Positions 51,813-63,650 of a DNA stretch of 64,000 bases are shown in pieces (positions within the stretch are counted from its first letter, which is position 1; every line of letters begins with the position of its first letter). Both the position numbers and the translations under genes were made by a program. Source of the DNA: Stagonosporopsis chrysanthemi. Its lineage: Eukaryota > Ascomycota > Dothideomycetes > Pleosporales > Didymellaceae. Location of the stretch: assembly GCA_022560025.1 (NCBI GenBank), contig JAFISE010000034.1, forward strand, positions 163,761-227,760, in the 5' to 3' direction. Below the pieces are notes generated by a model. That model saw only the letters and a list, made by a program, of their open reading frames with translations. It had not been told where the DNA came from and did no database searches.

Positions 51813-52064
51813 CCTCAGTATTGCATCTTCTGCCTGTACGTGTGCGAAAAGCTCGGCTCGTACGCGATTCATGGCGAGCGGTGTTCCGACAGCATCGCGA
51901 ATGCCTTCAATGGCCTCGACAATACGGTCGATGACGTGGGGGCTGGTTTCGAAGAGGTTGGGCCACAGGAGATTGAGCAGGTGGACCATAGCGTCTTCGC
52001 AATCAAGAGCAACACAGCCAAGGGCCACGTGCTCGTGTAGATAAAGCTGATCGCAGTCAGTAAG
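51813..52064 (-). pseudogene. Internal-deletion fragment of SF3B1/Hsh155 (U2 snRNP SF3b155) C-terminal HEAT region
   Basis: The minus-strand frame reads HVALGCVALDCEDAMVHLLN, LLWPNLFETSPHVIDRIVEA and IEGIRDAVGTPLAMN, unmistakably the GCEDxxxHLLNxxWPNxFETSPHVI region of SF3b subunit 1. Upstream, LTDCDQLYLHEH appears shortened relative to the family's LxxDRDxVHRQTA...VxHxALG. Downstream, AELFAHVQAEDAILR jumps from the GLFHPARKVR position straight to the YVQSADAM position, about 19 residues missing. Past that point the frame is unrelated. Everything upstream of the C-terminal HEAT repeats is absent, so this is a processed or duplicated gene fragment, not a working gene. The intact HSH155 should be elsewhere in the genome. 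Confidence 0.8.
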
Positions 52065-53662
52065 TGCTCCTGTCCGAGCAGGGCGCGACGGCGTACACAT
52101 ACTTGGTCACCGCGTAGGGTGCAGAGCTTTCTGACCCGGCCTCGCACCGATTGCGGCGTCGGCGGTACGAAGCCGGGGCACACTGAGACTTTCGTAACAC
52201 CAGACGACGAGATGTAGCTCGCGGGGCTGTGATGCCCCAACGAGTAGGTGTTGTTCAGCATGAGTCTTGTTGTAAAAGAGGTGTTGTTGAGTATGGGGAA
52301 GGTCATTGCGGGACAACAACAAGAGTTTTGTGCGCACGGCGCCAGGAACAACAAGGCAGCACTAGTCACCAAACTTGCTGGGCAAACGGCTTAGCTCGAG
52401 GGCCAACCAGGAGAGCGAGGTCATACGGGGGCGTCACATTGGTGAGTCGATCTTCTACGGTCGTTTCTGTCTGCTTGGACTATGCAGGTTTCTAGAAATG
52501 TTACTTGCAAAGATCTGCCCAGCTACATCCCAGCACGGGTCTTGCTATCGCAAAAGCATTGGTGCTGTCTTCTGCGCCGTACTCTGCCTCCCCTCAAGCG
52601 CCACGCAACATAGTGGAATCTACTCAACTGCATGTCTTTTTAATAAGACCGCTCCTCTTTGTATGAGGTGTTCTTCAAAGTCACTGCTTCTCCGTGCTTT
52701 TACACCGTTGCTGAAGACGAGTCTACTATAATCCTCGCCCTGACGGTCGCCACCACCTTGTTGCACGTATACTTCCCAATCGAAGCTGGGGCGAGGCGCT
52801 CGAGCATCCACAGATGCGACAGAAGCACCGAGGCGGTAGAGCCAGAAGCTGCTGCATATGTAAAAGGTGTCGATTTGCCGACTACAAGCCATGACACATC
52901 AGCAATGAGGAGCTCGAAGCGGACGGTTGTTGTGTACTAGGTGAGATACGGCCATGTAGCAGTGCAGATAACTATACGATCAACTCCTAAGGCCCTCAAG
53001 GGCCAAGATTGAATGCTACATAGCGTCCAGGGATCTTAAGCAGTCAACTCAGTCGAGCGTCTCCTTTTTTGGCTGGTGGATCTAACATCATTTATCTTCA
53101 AGTCGACTGTAGCTGTACCGTGGCAGGGCCAAGACAGAGGCCTCAGGTTTCAAATACAATGTAAGATTCAATGTGTGGAGTCTCAAGGGTTCTGAACATG
53201 GCAGCTTAGCCGATGTGATAATTCAAAGCTAGGACCTCCAGATACAGGATAGGTTGATACCAGAGGCTCCATGTCTTGATGCTGACGCCGTCCGTGTCAA
53301 AAGCTGACGCCGTCTGTGTCAAAAAATTACAGGCCAACCACGGAGGTGCAGCAGCATATCATATATGCACATCCGAAAACAAGGTACGAAGAGCGTCATC
53401 GGCCGTAAAGCTGGGAGTAAGCCTTGTGGACAGCAATGCAGTCGATTTAGAGTTATCTTTGGTTGCATGGCGCATGACGGAGTGGGATTAATCGGGCCAT
53501 CGCCGGGCCGTCGGATGTGCGGAGTATGCGCTAACGCTGGAGCCCTTGCTCATGACCTACTTTCCGAGCAACGTCAGTCGTTCATCAGCTACCTCCCATT
53601 TCTTATACTGTGTTTATCCTCAAACCAATCAAGACCAACAATCCGGAAATACCGCCGCTGCC
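52065..53662. other. Gene-poor region between the SF3B1 fragment and the next gene
   Basis: No supported gene. It contains a 22-bp tandem duplication at 53281-53324 and, in its last ~100 bp, the leader of the gene starting at 53663. Confidence 0.45.
53281..53324. repeat. 22-bp tandem duplication
   Basis: GCTGACGCCGTCCGTGTCAA plus AA is followed directly by a second copy differing only by C/T at one position. Confidence 0.9.
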
Positions 53663-54572
53663 ATGGCGCCTTTCACACCCACACTTCAGGACATCGAGAG
53701 CGCCATTACGATCCTCGCATCGCTTCGTCTACCGAATGAGTTGGCACTGTGCATTCTGGACCATGCCCATTACTGGATGGAAGTTGAACTGAGTTCTAAA
53801 GAGCATATTGTCCTCGTGGACGAGGCCTGGTCACTGGACTACTCAGCTGCATACCCGTACCTCTACGTGCCTGCCTATCCTTGGCCTTGTGAGCGCCATC
53901 TGAAGGCTCGCGAAGCAACGTTTACAATCGTCAGTCACGACCAAGGATGGACCACTGAGGACACACAAGGTACCTATCAGACATCGTCGTGGTTTGAGGT
54001 CTCCGTGATCCGGCCGAAAGGCGTCTCCTCTGCACGGCGCCACCGTTTGCAGCCCGGACTTCGCCGGCTGAGAGAGATGAACGTCAGAGGAGAGACAGTG
54101 GATAGTATCTACACGGCTTCTAAGATCATTCACTCAAGTGGCATGGTGGAGCTGGTCCGACGTCCTTCGTCAGTAATGGAGCCACAGAGGATGCACTGTA
54201 CAGAGATGATGCACGTCGCATCGCAAGGCGTCAAAGAAGGTGAACACGCTTGGTTCCTGCAAGGCAACGAGGTTGCAAGAGAAAAGTCCGTCTTTGAAGG
54301 AGAGATGGTGAAGCGATACACTGTCACTTGGGGTGGCGAACACGAATCAGCACCCACGCCGACAGAGGGGGCCGGCAGTGGGGACGGCTTCATCGACAGC
54401 CTGGAACGCGATGATTTCATCTGTATCTGGGCACGAGCAAAGGTACGTCCAACACCCGTCTCGTCGTAGTGCTCGTTGGTGTGTCCAACATGGAACTAAA
54501 ATAAGAGGGCAGAGACGGGGTTGGGAAAACCACATCCACGGTGTGCGGATGGTCATCCGGTACATGATATAG
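53663..54572 (+). CDS. Conserved fungal hypothetical protein, two exons (279 aa)
   Basis: Exon 1 (53663-54442) ends WARAK at a consensus donor GTACGT. A 70-bp intron (54443-54512, ending GGGCAG) joins it to a 60-nt exon encoding RRGWENHIHGVRMVIRYMI and the stop. Without splicing the frame would read eight extra residues to a stop at 54469. The spliced end HIHGVRMVIRY after WARA is the pattern I recall from related fungal proteins, which supports the model. The ATG at 53663 (MAPFTPTLQDIESAITILAS) is preferred over upstream in-frame codons. The N-terminal RLPNELALCILDHAHYW is F-box-like in flavour. The rest is predicted globular with no catalytic motif. Function unknown. Confidence 0.75.
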
Positions 54573-56646
54573 CTCAGTTACAACATCATCGACGGCCGGT
54601 ACATCTGCGGCAACGCCACCGGTGAAAACTCTGCGTTGTGAGCAAGGAGGGTGGCGGCAGGATCCGAATTGGTTGTGTGCCCCGAACGCATCAAACCGCT
54701 GGTCTGGAGAAATCGAACGGTGAGCACTCTCGGCTCTCAACATGTTTATTGAGGTCCACAACTGCGAGCACCGAAGCCCGGGAAGTGGATCTTCCAAACA
54801 CGGACTATCTACCGTAGATTATCCACTTGGGCACAGGCCGTGCGTGTTGGATGATCGAGGCCCCCCAAGAGGAAGACTGATCATTTGCGCCTTCCTCTGA
54901 TCTCCTGCAGCTCGTGCATTGCTTGCCTTCGCGTTCGCGTGGCTCTTCTGCTGTCGCGGCTGAGATGCAATCTTGCGGCGGAAGAACCCGCTGGAATGCA
55001 TCTGTACAAAGTATCCACTCCGCACCGAACGCGCCAAACACGGCTACTGGTGCATACACTAGGCCAGAACACTCCTAGCGACCCATCTTTAGCTCGTGCT
55101 TCCGCCTTGCCTGTGCCTTGTTGCCCCGCTGCGTGTACGCGGCAACAGTTCAGCTTGAGCTTCGTCCTCATACCGAAGTATCCCCGTCCATCATGAGGCA
55201 CGCGAGCACTCCCAAGGCTTGCCTGCAGCAATACACACGGATTTGTTCAGTTTCTGCAGCCCAACCCACCTTGAACACCTCAAGGATTCAGGGGTACACG
55301 ACAGGGAGAGGCTTCCATTAGTGAGGATGTACTTTGTTCTGATCTCCCTCCTACATCTGCGGCAAATGATACTGTGTCTCTGAGTGACTGCTTGGCTCCC
55401 GGGGGTGGGTGTTGAACATTCGAACGCACTGAAGGCTATGACTGTGGGAGTCAGTTCACGTGTCCTCTGCACTCACTATTGTGCGGCATATACTCATGTA
55501 CGACATATCTTCGAAGGACGTGCCTCGTGAAAGGCCTGCTGGGCGCCGAGGGCATGCAAGTTATTGTTTCACCGAGCTTTGTGCGGCCGGCGACACAGCA
55601 CAGTCGCTGCTGACTGCGTTTGTCTACTTGGGAGCTGAGCACCTATGGTTGCTTCCACCCAAGTAATGCTCAAAACAACCTCGAGTCACGGCACTGTTAT
55701 ACTGCACCCAAACTGGTCTGTGGTAACAGTATTCCAGCCAGAGCATTACTGGCCCAACGGCTACTGCGCTCTGCACCGGAGAAAGAATATCCCACTTTCA
55801 ACAGGGAGAGCGATTCGTGGCTTGCGCCTCGTACGCGGCCCGAATGACGGCGGAAGGCGTGCGTGGGCCAGTCCAAAACGCGGCTTGAGAGCTGTGAAAT
55901 ACAGTTGAAGCGTTGTAACGAGCGCGAACATGATATTTCAATCCCGTATCTCACATCTATACGTTTGCAGGATCTTGATGCCAAGTCCGTTGTGTGACAA
56001 CGACCCCTTGCCAACGGAGGCAATGATCACGAATCTTCTCGGCTCGTGCCCACCGAAAACAGCGACTTGCTAACCGTGAGCTGCGATCTTCAGTGGCGGC
56101 AGCTATCAAGACATTGTGGCTTGGAAAGATTTTCTGCTGGGGCTGACATTTGAAGGGGTCATGTCGAGATCGCACTCGACTCGGTAGTGGCTGTTGGGCA
56201 GCATGCGACATGGGATTATCCGTGTGACCAGGATTGAGAGGCCGCGCAGTAACAACAGGTCTGGAATCAGGTAAGTGGAATTACTCGATACCCACAGTAA
56301 CGTCTCGAGACAGGGAATAAGAGTTATGTAAGAGCGTGGAGGCACCCCCCGACCTTATAGGAAAATATGGCGCAATTGCCCACAGCGCACGATCGCCTAC
56401 TCGAACCCCCGCTGAGATAGGAGCCTTCTGAAATGGCGACATGCAGCCAAAATCCTAGCGCAATGCCGGGTGACATCGTTGTGTTCTAACGCAGCCATTC
56501 TTATAGGGTAGCACACCACCGGCTGGTCTGGCAGCTAAGTCCCGGCGGGTCGTTCGTCCAAGCTCACCACCGACCACGAACACTCACCCACAGCACAACA
56601 AACACAACGACAGAAATCAGAGGTCGCATATTGCAGATGGAGAGGA
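54573..56646. other. Intergenic, about 2 kb; promoter of the bZIP gene at its right end
   Basis: No ORF with coding signature and no RNA gene recognised. CACAACAAACACAACGACAG-type A/C-rich leader sequence immediately precedes the bZIP start. Confidence 0.45.
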
Positions 56647-57700
56647 ATGTCGGAGACCTATCACTCAACATTTGGACAGCAGATCTTCACCGACGTATCT
56701 GCGAGTGGGAATTCGTCTGGACGTGATCGATTCGAGATGCTCGACGCAACCCAATTCTACCATAGCGACCGGGAGTATCAAGCTCCAGGAACACTGCGTT
56801 TGTCCGGGCAAGACAGCAATTATGCAAACAGCCACCCGTTCGCATATGCGTCGCACAGCGGCCCGCCTACGCTCCCAAGTAAGCGCAACCTTTTCTACCA
56901 CGTTCTTCCCCTGCGTTCGGCTTTCCTTGGGTCGGCCTTGCGTCTCAGTAGTTCTTGATACCTCCAGTCCCTGTTCGGGGTTTGTACTCCCATTTCTCTG
57001 GGTTGCCGATTTTGCATGGCGTCATTTCCGAGGCAAGCACGCAATGTCACGTGAGCACCACACCTCGAGGGACATTCACCAGCTTAGGTAGGTGCCTATG
57101 CAGGGCATTCGGGGCGCTTACCACCAGAATGAGCTTTAAGCTATCGACTCGCAGCGATAGTATTCGCATATCCTTTTGTTACTACATCTCGCAATGGCAC
57201 GACCACTAACGCGCTCTCGAGGCCTGCACACGGTGCCTCCTATGTCGACACACCTCCAATCACAATACGATCCGGACGTCAACATACTCGATGACCTCCA
57301 AGGCTTCTCTCCGGTCTCGGCTGCCTACAACATAAATTCGTATCGCACCCCGTATCCGGACAGCAATGCGACTTCGACGTCATCAGCCACCAGCCCCGAC
57401 GCCCAGGGAGGCATCCTCTCGGAAACCATCATCGTCGAAGCGGACGAGGACAAACGTAAACGCAATCAAGCAGCATCCGCACGCTTCCGACAGAAGAAGA
57501 AGCAGCGGGAGCAGCAGTTGTTGGAGACGAGCAGGGAAATGCAAGAGAAGACCAGGAAACTGGAGTCCGAGAACGAGGGGTTGCGAAAGGAGAATCTCTT
57601 TCTGAAGAAGCTGCTCGTTGAGAAGGTGGATCACATGAGTGAGGACGATCGGGAAATGCTGCTGAGGGCGACAGGTGAGGCTTTGAAGAAGGCCTTGTGA
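56647..57700 (+). CDS. bZIP transcription factor, Cys-3/MetR-like
   Basis: Exon 1 (56647-56878) starts MSETYHSTFGQQIFTDVSAS and ends at a GTAAGC donor. Exon 2 (57222-57700) begins after CACTAACGCGCTCTCGAG, a good branch/acceptor, giving 236 aa in frame. The basic region KRKRNQAASARFRQKKKQRE (about 154-174) has the N-x7-R core of bZIP DNA-binding helices; the RNQAASARFR signature is that of the Cys-3/MetR sulphur regulators and relatives. A zipper follows with leucines in MQEKTRKLESENEGLRKENL and FLKKLLVEK. The intron is 343 bp, far longer than others here. It contains an in-frame ATG at 57194 and a CACGTG box near 57047, so a shorter isoform is possible. Likely a nuclear regulator; sulphur metabolism is a family-based guess. 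Confidence 0.85.
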
Positions 57701-58130
57701 GCGCCGTCAAACGCCTTCTCAGGATCGGTCCCACCTCCACCAGCTCGAAGACATATGAGCATGTTGAACGACTGTTAGGGCAGATTGATTATTGTTACTA
57801 TCTCATCTACGAGGCGAGGCGTTGAGGTGCACTTTACGGAGTATTTCTAGGAGTCAGAATTGTGGAGGAGTTATCGGACAGCTTACGCTATACTCGAATT
57901 TACAACTCTCTTACAGACATGCCACACAATGGTCTTGTCGACGCCGTACGAATTGCAAAGCATCCAAAGTGTTCATGGCTTTCTTCCCGAGTGACCGCCG
58001 CCCAACGATAACTCTTCTACACACTGAAAACCACCGCACTCACACCGAAAACTCTGGGTTGGTTGGTTGGTTGGTATTCATTTTACGTCTAGTTGATGAG
58101 GAATAAGTCCACCATCTCGCCTCCCAAAGG
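57701..58130. other. 3' flank of the bZIP gene and boundary to the RIP-affected element
   Basis: Ordinary-composition DNA ending in a GGTT microsatellite (58057-58075). Base composition and dinucleotide use change abruptly just after about 58130. Confidence 0.5.
58057..58075. repeat. GGTT microsatellite
   Basis: Almost five uninterrupted GGTT units. Confidence 0.95.
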
Positions 58131-58336
58131 GCATATACGACGTGCTAAGCTATGGAATTACAGTGCTAACACACTACCTTAGAAAGCATTTCTTGCCTGC
58201 GCGGGTATTGCTACTATTTCAGAGCTACAGCTCCCCTTCTAGTTGGGGAGACTAAGTAGTATATGTACACTAGGGTGATTTCCTTGTGTTTCTAAGGCAT
58301 CTGTAAGCTAAGAGAGAAGAGGAGAGCGTAGGGACT

Positions 58337-58388
58337 AGAGGTAAGAGGAGGAGGTAGGGAACAGAGGTAAGGAGAGGAGGTAGGGGAC
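58337..58388. repeat. 26-bp purine-rich tandem duplication
   Basis: AGAGGTAAGAGGAGGAGGTA plus GGGAAC at 58337 is followed by AGAGGTAAGGAGAGGAGGTA plus GGGGAC at 58363. It sits near the putative 3' end of the minus-strand LINE, in sequence less affected by RIP. Confidence 0.85.
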
Positions 58389-60257
58389 AGAGGGCGTTGC
58401 AGCTATTGTGCTAGGCCAGTTTTTGCCAGGTGCTGCTATTGCAGGGCTGCAAGAACTAGCAGGGGCAGATTTTAGTGTAGTATTGCGTAAGTGTAATAAA
58501 GGCTGCAAAGGCATCTAGGTCCCCTACTAGCGTTGCAGTGTAAGCTAGACTCTTAGCTTAGCTAGACAGTAGTAGAGATAGTTAAAGCAGCTATCTACTA
58601 AAAGTCTCTAAGGTCTTGTAGCAGAGCGTAAAGTGTTCTAGTGTCTTGTCCTATCTGTATAAGTAGGTAAGATTTGCGTCTCTGTTATACTTTTAATAAT
58701 ACTATACAAAGTCTCTATGCCTAGTTTAAATAGAAAGAAGCCTAGCTAAAGTAGCTCTTAGTAGATTAAGCTTTTTTAGTATACTAGCTAGTGTATAGTT
58801 AAGACTCTAGCTTTTATACTATCTAGAGAGTTTGTTTTTCTTATTAGCCTACTAGGCTTGTTATGTCTAGCACAGTCTCTTGTATACTATTATCTTAATA
58901 CTTAAAAGTGTTAGTATAGCTACTTTGCTAGTTAAGAGTAACAGATACTAGGCTTCTAAATTAGCTAGCCTATCTGCTGCTTTGTTCTCTTTAATACTAA
59001 GGTATCTAGAAGCCTACTTAATAGAGACATTGTGCGTCTTTATAGTACTATAGTACTTAAAAAAGACCTACTATAAAGTAGAAGATATATTGCCTCTAAA
59101 GTACTATATAACTAAGGTACTATTAATATACAGCTAGATATAGTATATATTAAGCTTAAGTTGTCTTATTATATACTAAAAGCCTCTCTATACTCTTATT
59201 ACCTTAGTATTAAAGATATAAGAAGTTAAGCTAAGTAACTCTTAGCTATTATATAGCTGCTATCTGTTTTAATATACTATAAAGCTATAAGTAACTTATT
59301 TCTCTCTTTTTTTTATATACTGTTTAGAACTATCTAAAAAAATAGTAATATCTAATAGTAAAAGCTAGGCCTACTATTTATAGAAGGTTTTAGCAGCAGT
59401 CTTTTTATTTATACTAAGTGTTAGATCTATACAGTAGCTAGCTAAGTAGTAAAGTGCTGTAAGTGTAGCTCTAGAAATCTCTAGTAGGAAGAATGCTATC
59501 TATTATACTTTAGTCTAAACTTACTAGACTTGTCTAGTCTTTATACTTCTATTTATAATATATACTTCTATATACTTAGTAAAAAAGTAGTCTATATCTA
59601 TAGTATACAGGTGTACTGCAAATCTAAGTTTAGCTTCTTTTAATACTACTACTACTAGTAGTAGTCTAGTGTCTTAAAAAAGTGCAGCTGTAAGAGTTGT
59701 TCTCTAAGCTAGCAAGATACCTCTTACTACTATAGCTAGTGTCTTATCTATAGTAGCTATATACTACTTAATATAAGTACTAACTACTTATAGTTTATTT
59801 ATTTTAAGGTTTTATACTTGTTTAGTACTACTTCTATACTAGTATTTAGTCTTATAAAAAAGTAATAAGTATATATAAGTAATAGTAGCTTTATAAAGTA
59901 AGCTAGCTAAAAGCCTATAAGTAGTCCTAGCTAAGCTATATATATAATAAGCTACTTTAGTAGCTTTTACAGTATATATAGTAATATAGCATTAAAAAGT
60001 AAGTTTGTAATTAAACTAGACTCCTAGCTACTATAGAGCAGGCTAACTGTACTCTTTACCTAGAAAGATTAAGTAGATTATAAGATACTTATCTACTATA
60101 CAAAGAAGAGTATAGCTACTATATTGTCTAGTTAAGTAAATTATTTCTTACTTTTCTAGAGCAAAAGTAACTTTATTTATATCTTTCTATACTAAGATCT
60201 GCTTTAAGTCTGCTATTAGAAGCTTAATATTATTATCTATAGAGTGTAAAGCTTAGT

Positions 60258-60363
60258 ATAAGTATATATTATTAGTATACCTAAACCTTTGTTTAGTGTC
60301 TATAGAAAAAAGCTCTGCTAGGTATAGTATGTATAAGATAGGCAAGAGTAGTAAGCCTTAAAG
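60258..60363 (-). pseudogene. Reverse-transcriptase catalytic core remnant of the LINE
   Basis: On the minus strand from 60363 the codons read CTT TAA GGC TTA CTA CTC then TTG CCT, the LQGSPLSP motif of LINE reverse transcriptases after C-to-T changes at CpA and CpG sites. The same frame continues ILYILYLAEL. Exactly 28 codons after the start it reaches TAT ACT AAT AAT (60268-60279), the YADD catalytic box with three G-to-A changes. Both landmarks in one frame at family-typical spacing make the assignment strong despite the stop codons. Confidence 0.8.
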
Positions 60364-63300
60364 TATACTGCAGGTAACTAGGTAGCTAAGAATAGTTACC
60401 TAGCTAAAGTAGACTTAAACCCTGCGTTTAGTAAAGAAAGAGTCTACAAAGAGCAAGGTCTCTTACAGCTAGCCTTACTAGGCTATCTAGTATAGTAGGC
60501 AATTCTTAAAGAGAGTATTAAAAGCTCTCTACACGTCTAAAGTAACTATTATAATATACTACCTTAGTGCCTATACTGCTTTTATATTATAAGTAAATAC
60601 TACTGTTAAGTCTGCTATAAAGCGCTTTAAAAAAGCACTACTATACTAAGAGCTAAAAATCTTATATATTATAGTAGTCTAAGCTATTTATCTAGCTACT
60701 GTCTGCTTAAGTCTTTTTCTAATATAAGAAAAGAGCACTATAGGTTTCTAAGAGCAGAGTAATATCTAATCTAGTTTCTCTGCCTTTAGTATTATTGTTA
60801 CCTCTGCAAGCTTTTATTATACTAAGAAGTAACTAAGCTATAAGTATTACTAGTAGATCTTTTATATAAGCTCTGCTATATAAGTCTAGCAGGTACAGAG
60901 CAAGTATATAGTAAAGTAATTAGTACTTAGTAAGGTGTTTAAAACTTTTATTATATTTTACTTAGTCTCTTTTAGTAATATATGTGTACTTTATAAAAGC
61001 AACGCTGTAGTCTCTTTTAAGAAGTAGCTAAGGTTGTCTTCTACTTTAAACTAGTTAAAGACTTTTTTTTTAAAAGCTTCTACCTTCTCTAGAAAATCTA
61101 ATATAGTTGTGTTGTTTACTATAAGTAGAGTATCTTAGTTCTCTAGTATAAGCTTGTGCTAGGTAATAATCTTAAACAAGTCTTTATTATACTTAGCGTT
61201 GTTAATTATATATTTTTAATACTGCCTCTTTACTTATTAGACTATAGTCTTAAAGGTCTATCTTTCTTTAAGTAAATAGCTAGAGTATAGCTAGTACGCT
61301 TATTTATAGACTTAGTAGGCTACTTTATACTTTTTTATCTACTATAGTATAGTACAGCCTTCTTTATAAATACTTCTACTTACTATCTATATTATGTGCT
61401 TTATAGTCTCTATAAGCAGCTTAATATACTTATTAAGCTGTAATGTCTCCTATATAGCTAGTAGGTCTAGAATATTCTAGACTCTTATCTCTACTAGCCT
61501 AGTAAACTTAAGTAGGTTTACTTCTAAGACTTTATAGTAGTACTACTTAAAGTACTAAGTGCCTATTATAAAAACAAAGATAGAAGTTACTATTATCTTA
61601 TAGTCTAAGCTACTGTGCATGTTAGTATTAATAGTAGACTAGGTAAATAGGATATTAGAAAAAGTAAGATCTAGAACGTAGCTAGTACTGTGTATAAGCT
61701 GCCCTAGTATCTTAATATAGTCTATAAAGGTATTAGAAGCCTACTTAGCAAGCTTTATCTTTTTATTAGCTATAGTAATAGTAAGCTTAAATAATTTGTA
61801 TCTAGCGTTAAAGTTTCTTTTTACAAAGTACAGTAGTAAGAGTATAAGATAAAAGATATATTATATAACGTCTAGAGTGTAAAAATACTTATAGTAGTTA
61901 AGTATAAAGATTCTATTTACTACTACTTACAGTATATCTAGGTAATTAAAGCTCTCTTTAGCTTAATAGTATAAGTGTAATCTTTTACAGATATATATTA
62001 TTACCTTAGAGCAGGTAAAGCCTAGTGTATTAAAGTTATTCTAGGTGCTAATAGGTGTAGCATGCTTAAAGCTAGAATAGGTAGAGGTTCTAGATTTAGT
62101 ATATATAAAAGACTCTTAAACACATATAACGTCTATACCTTTCTAATAAGCTGTTTCTAGTAGTATAATATACTAGAGTAAGTATCTTCTAATATTAGCC
62201 TAGTATATATAGAGGCTAGGTTATTAATACCTACTAGAAGCTAAAGTATTATAAAAGTATTCTAGTATAAAGATAGTAAGTTATTACTTATACTAATATC
62301 TTTTTTTTCTAAGATAAATAAGTTAGTATAGATAGTTAGTTAAAGGCAAAGGCTGCTAGCTAACAGTTGCCTTATATTTAGGCTTCTCTAGCCTATAGCA
62401 GTCTGCCTTAGTCTCTTTATTTTATTGTTAGTTAGTATAAGTATAGAAAAAGTAATAGCTCTAAAAGCTATAACTATTTTATACTTCTATACTATATTTA
62501 TTTTAAGCCTTTGTACTAAAGTATAAAGAGCTGCTAGCTCTATAGTCTCTTGCTAAGTAGCCTCTAGTTAAGAAGTTAACTGTTAAAGAGTCTTTTTAAC
62601 AGTTTAGTAAAGGTACTGCTGTGCTATCTTACTTATATAGTAGATAGCTTTTAGCTTAGCTCTTATAGGTTTAATAATATACTTATTAACTTAGCAAAGA
62701 GCTGCAGAGTAGTTAGAGTAGCTAGCTAGGTATAAGCTATAGTAGTTAGCATAAGAAGCTTTATAAGAGCACTCTTTTCTATACTAGCCTTAGTATCTAT
62801 CTATATAGTTGCTGCAGTAAACACAGTAAGCTATTTAATTATACTAAGCTAAGTTATAGAAGCTCTAATAGCTAGAGTTATATTACTAGATAGTAAGATA
62901 CTTGTTAATTTCCTTTAAGAACTAGCTAGTACTAAAGAGCCTAAACGCCTTAACTAGCTCTTTGTAAAAAACAATCTAGGTAGTAAAGCCTTAATTATTA
63001 GCTCTATATTATAAGAGTCTGTAGCTAGCTAGCTGCTTTCTTATCTATAAGTAGACTTCTTCTTTAACTAGTTAGGTAGTAGTAGGTATTTCTATCTCTT
63101 CTAAGGTCTAGAAAGAGCTAGGCACTTTTTACACAGCGTAGTTAATCTAGCACTCTAGGAGTTAAACTACGTTACTTTCTAGAGCTCTAAGTATATAATC
63201 TTAGTTTTCTTAAGTTATAAGCTAGTTCTAAATTACCTTGCTAGCTAAAGTAATAGCTTATCTTGTTTTAACTAGTGCTGTAGTAAGAATATCCTAGAGC

Positions 63301-63650
63301 GTAATGCAGCCTATATTCTTGCATAGTGCCTGTCTTACTATAAAGAGAAAAGGTTACTATAGTTATATTACTAAGTTAGATACTGCTATAAAAATTTAGT
63401 AGTCTTCTTTTAGCTTAGCTAAAAAGTAGTGTAGAGCCTTAGCAGGGAGCAGAAGTTAATTACAGCCTGTCTTTAAGATTTAGGGGTCTTAAGCTACGTC
63501 TGCCTAGGAACAGCATCTAGATTCTTAGCTCCTCTAGTTGCTGCGTGTAGTATTGCTGCTCTAGCGCAAGCTTAGGGAAGAGACGCTAGGGGAGAAGAAG
63601 GCAGTTAGAGCCTAGATAACTCTTTGCTATAGCTCTTCTATAATCTTAGC

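Larger units (their letters stand above)
58131..63650 (-). mobile_element. RIP-degraded non-LTR (LINE) retrotransposon
   Basis: About 5.5 kb of very AT-rich DNA dominated by TA steps (CTA, TAG, TAT), with few CA and TG dinucleotides and almost no CG. This is the pattern left by repeat-induced point mutation, which turns CpA into TpA on both strands. No ORF of 60 codons survives in any frame between about 58.1 and 63.65 kb. The minus strand keeps a reverse-transcriptase core (separate entry), and near 62.70-62.83 kb a cysteine-bearing stretch resembling gag zinc knuckles. Gag-like upstream and RT downstream on the minus strand is LINE order (5' end near 63.6 kb). A possible RNase H motif (a YxDGS-like stretch) lies near 59.1 kb. 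No LTRs were seen. Exact ends and target-site duplications are not visible. Confidence 0.75.

Noticed and set aside
58131..63650. AT-rich block as a centromere or mitochondrial insertion
   Set aside because: In-frame reverse-transcriptase motifs changed only by RIP-type transitions explain the composition better.
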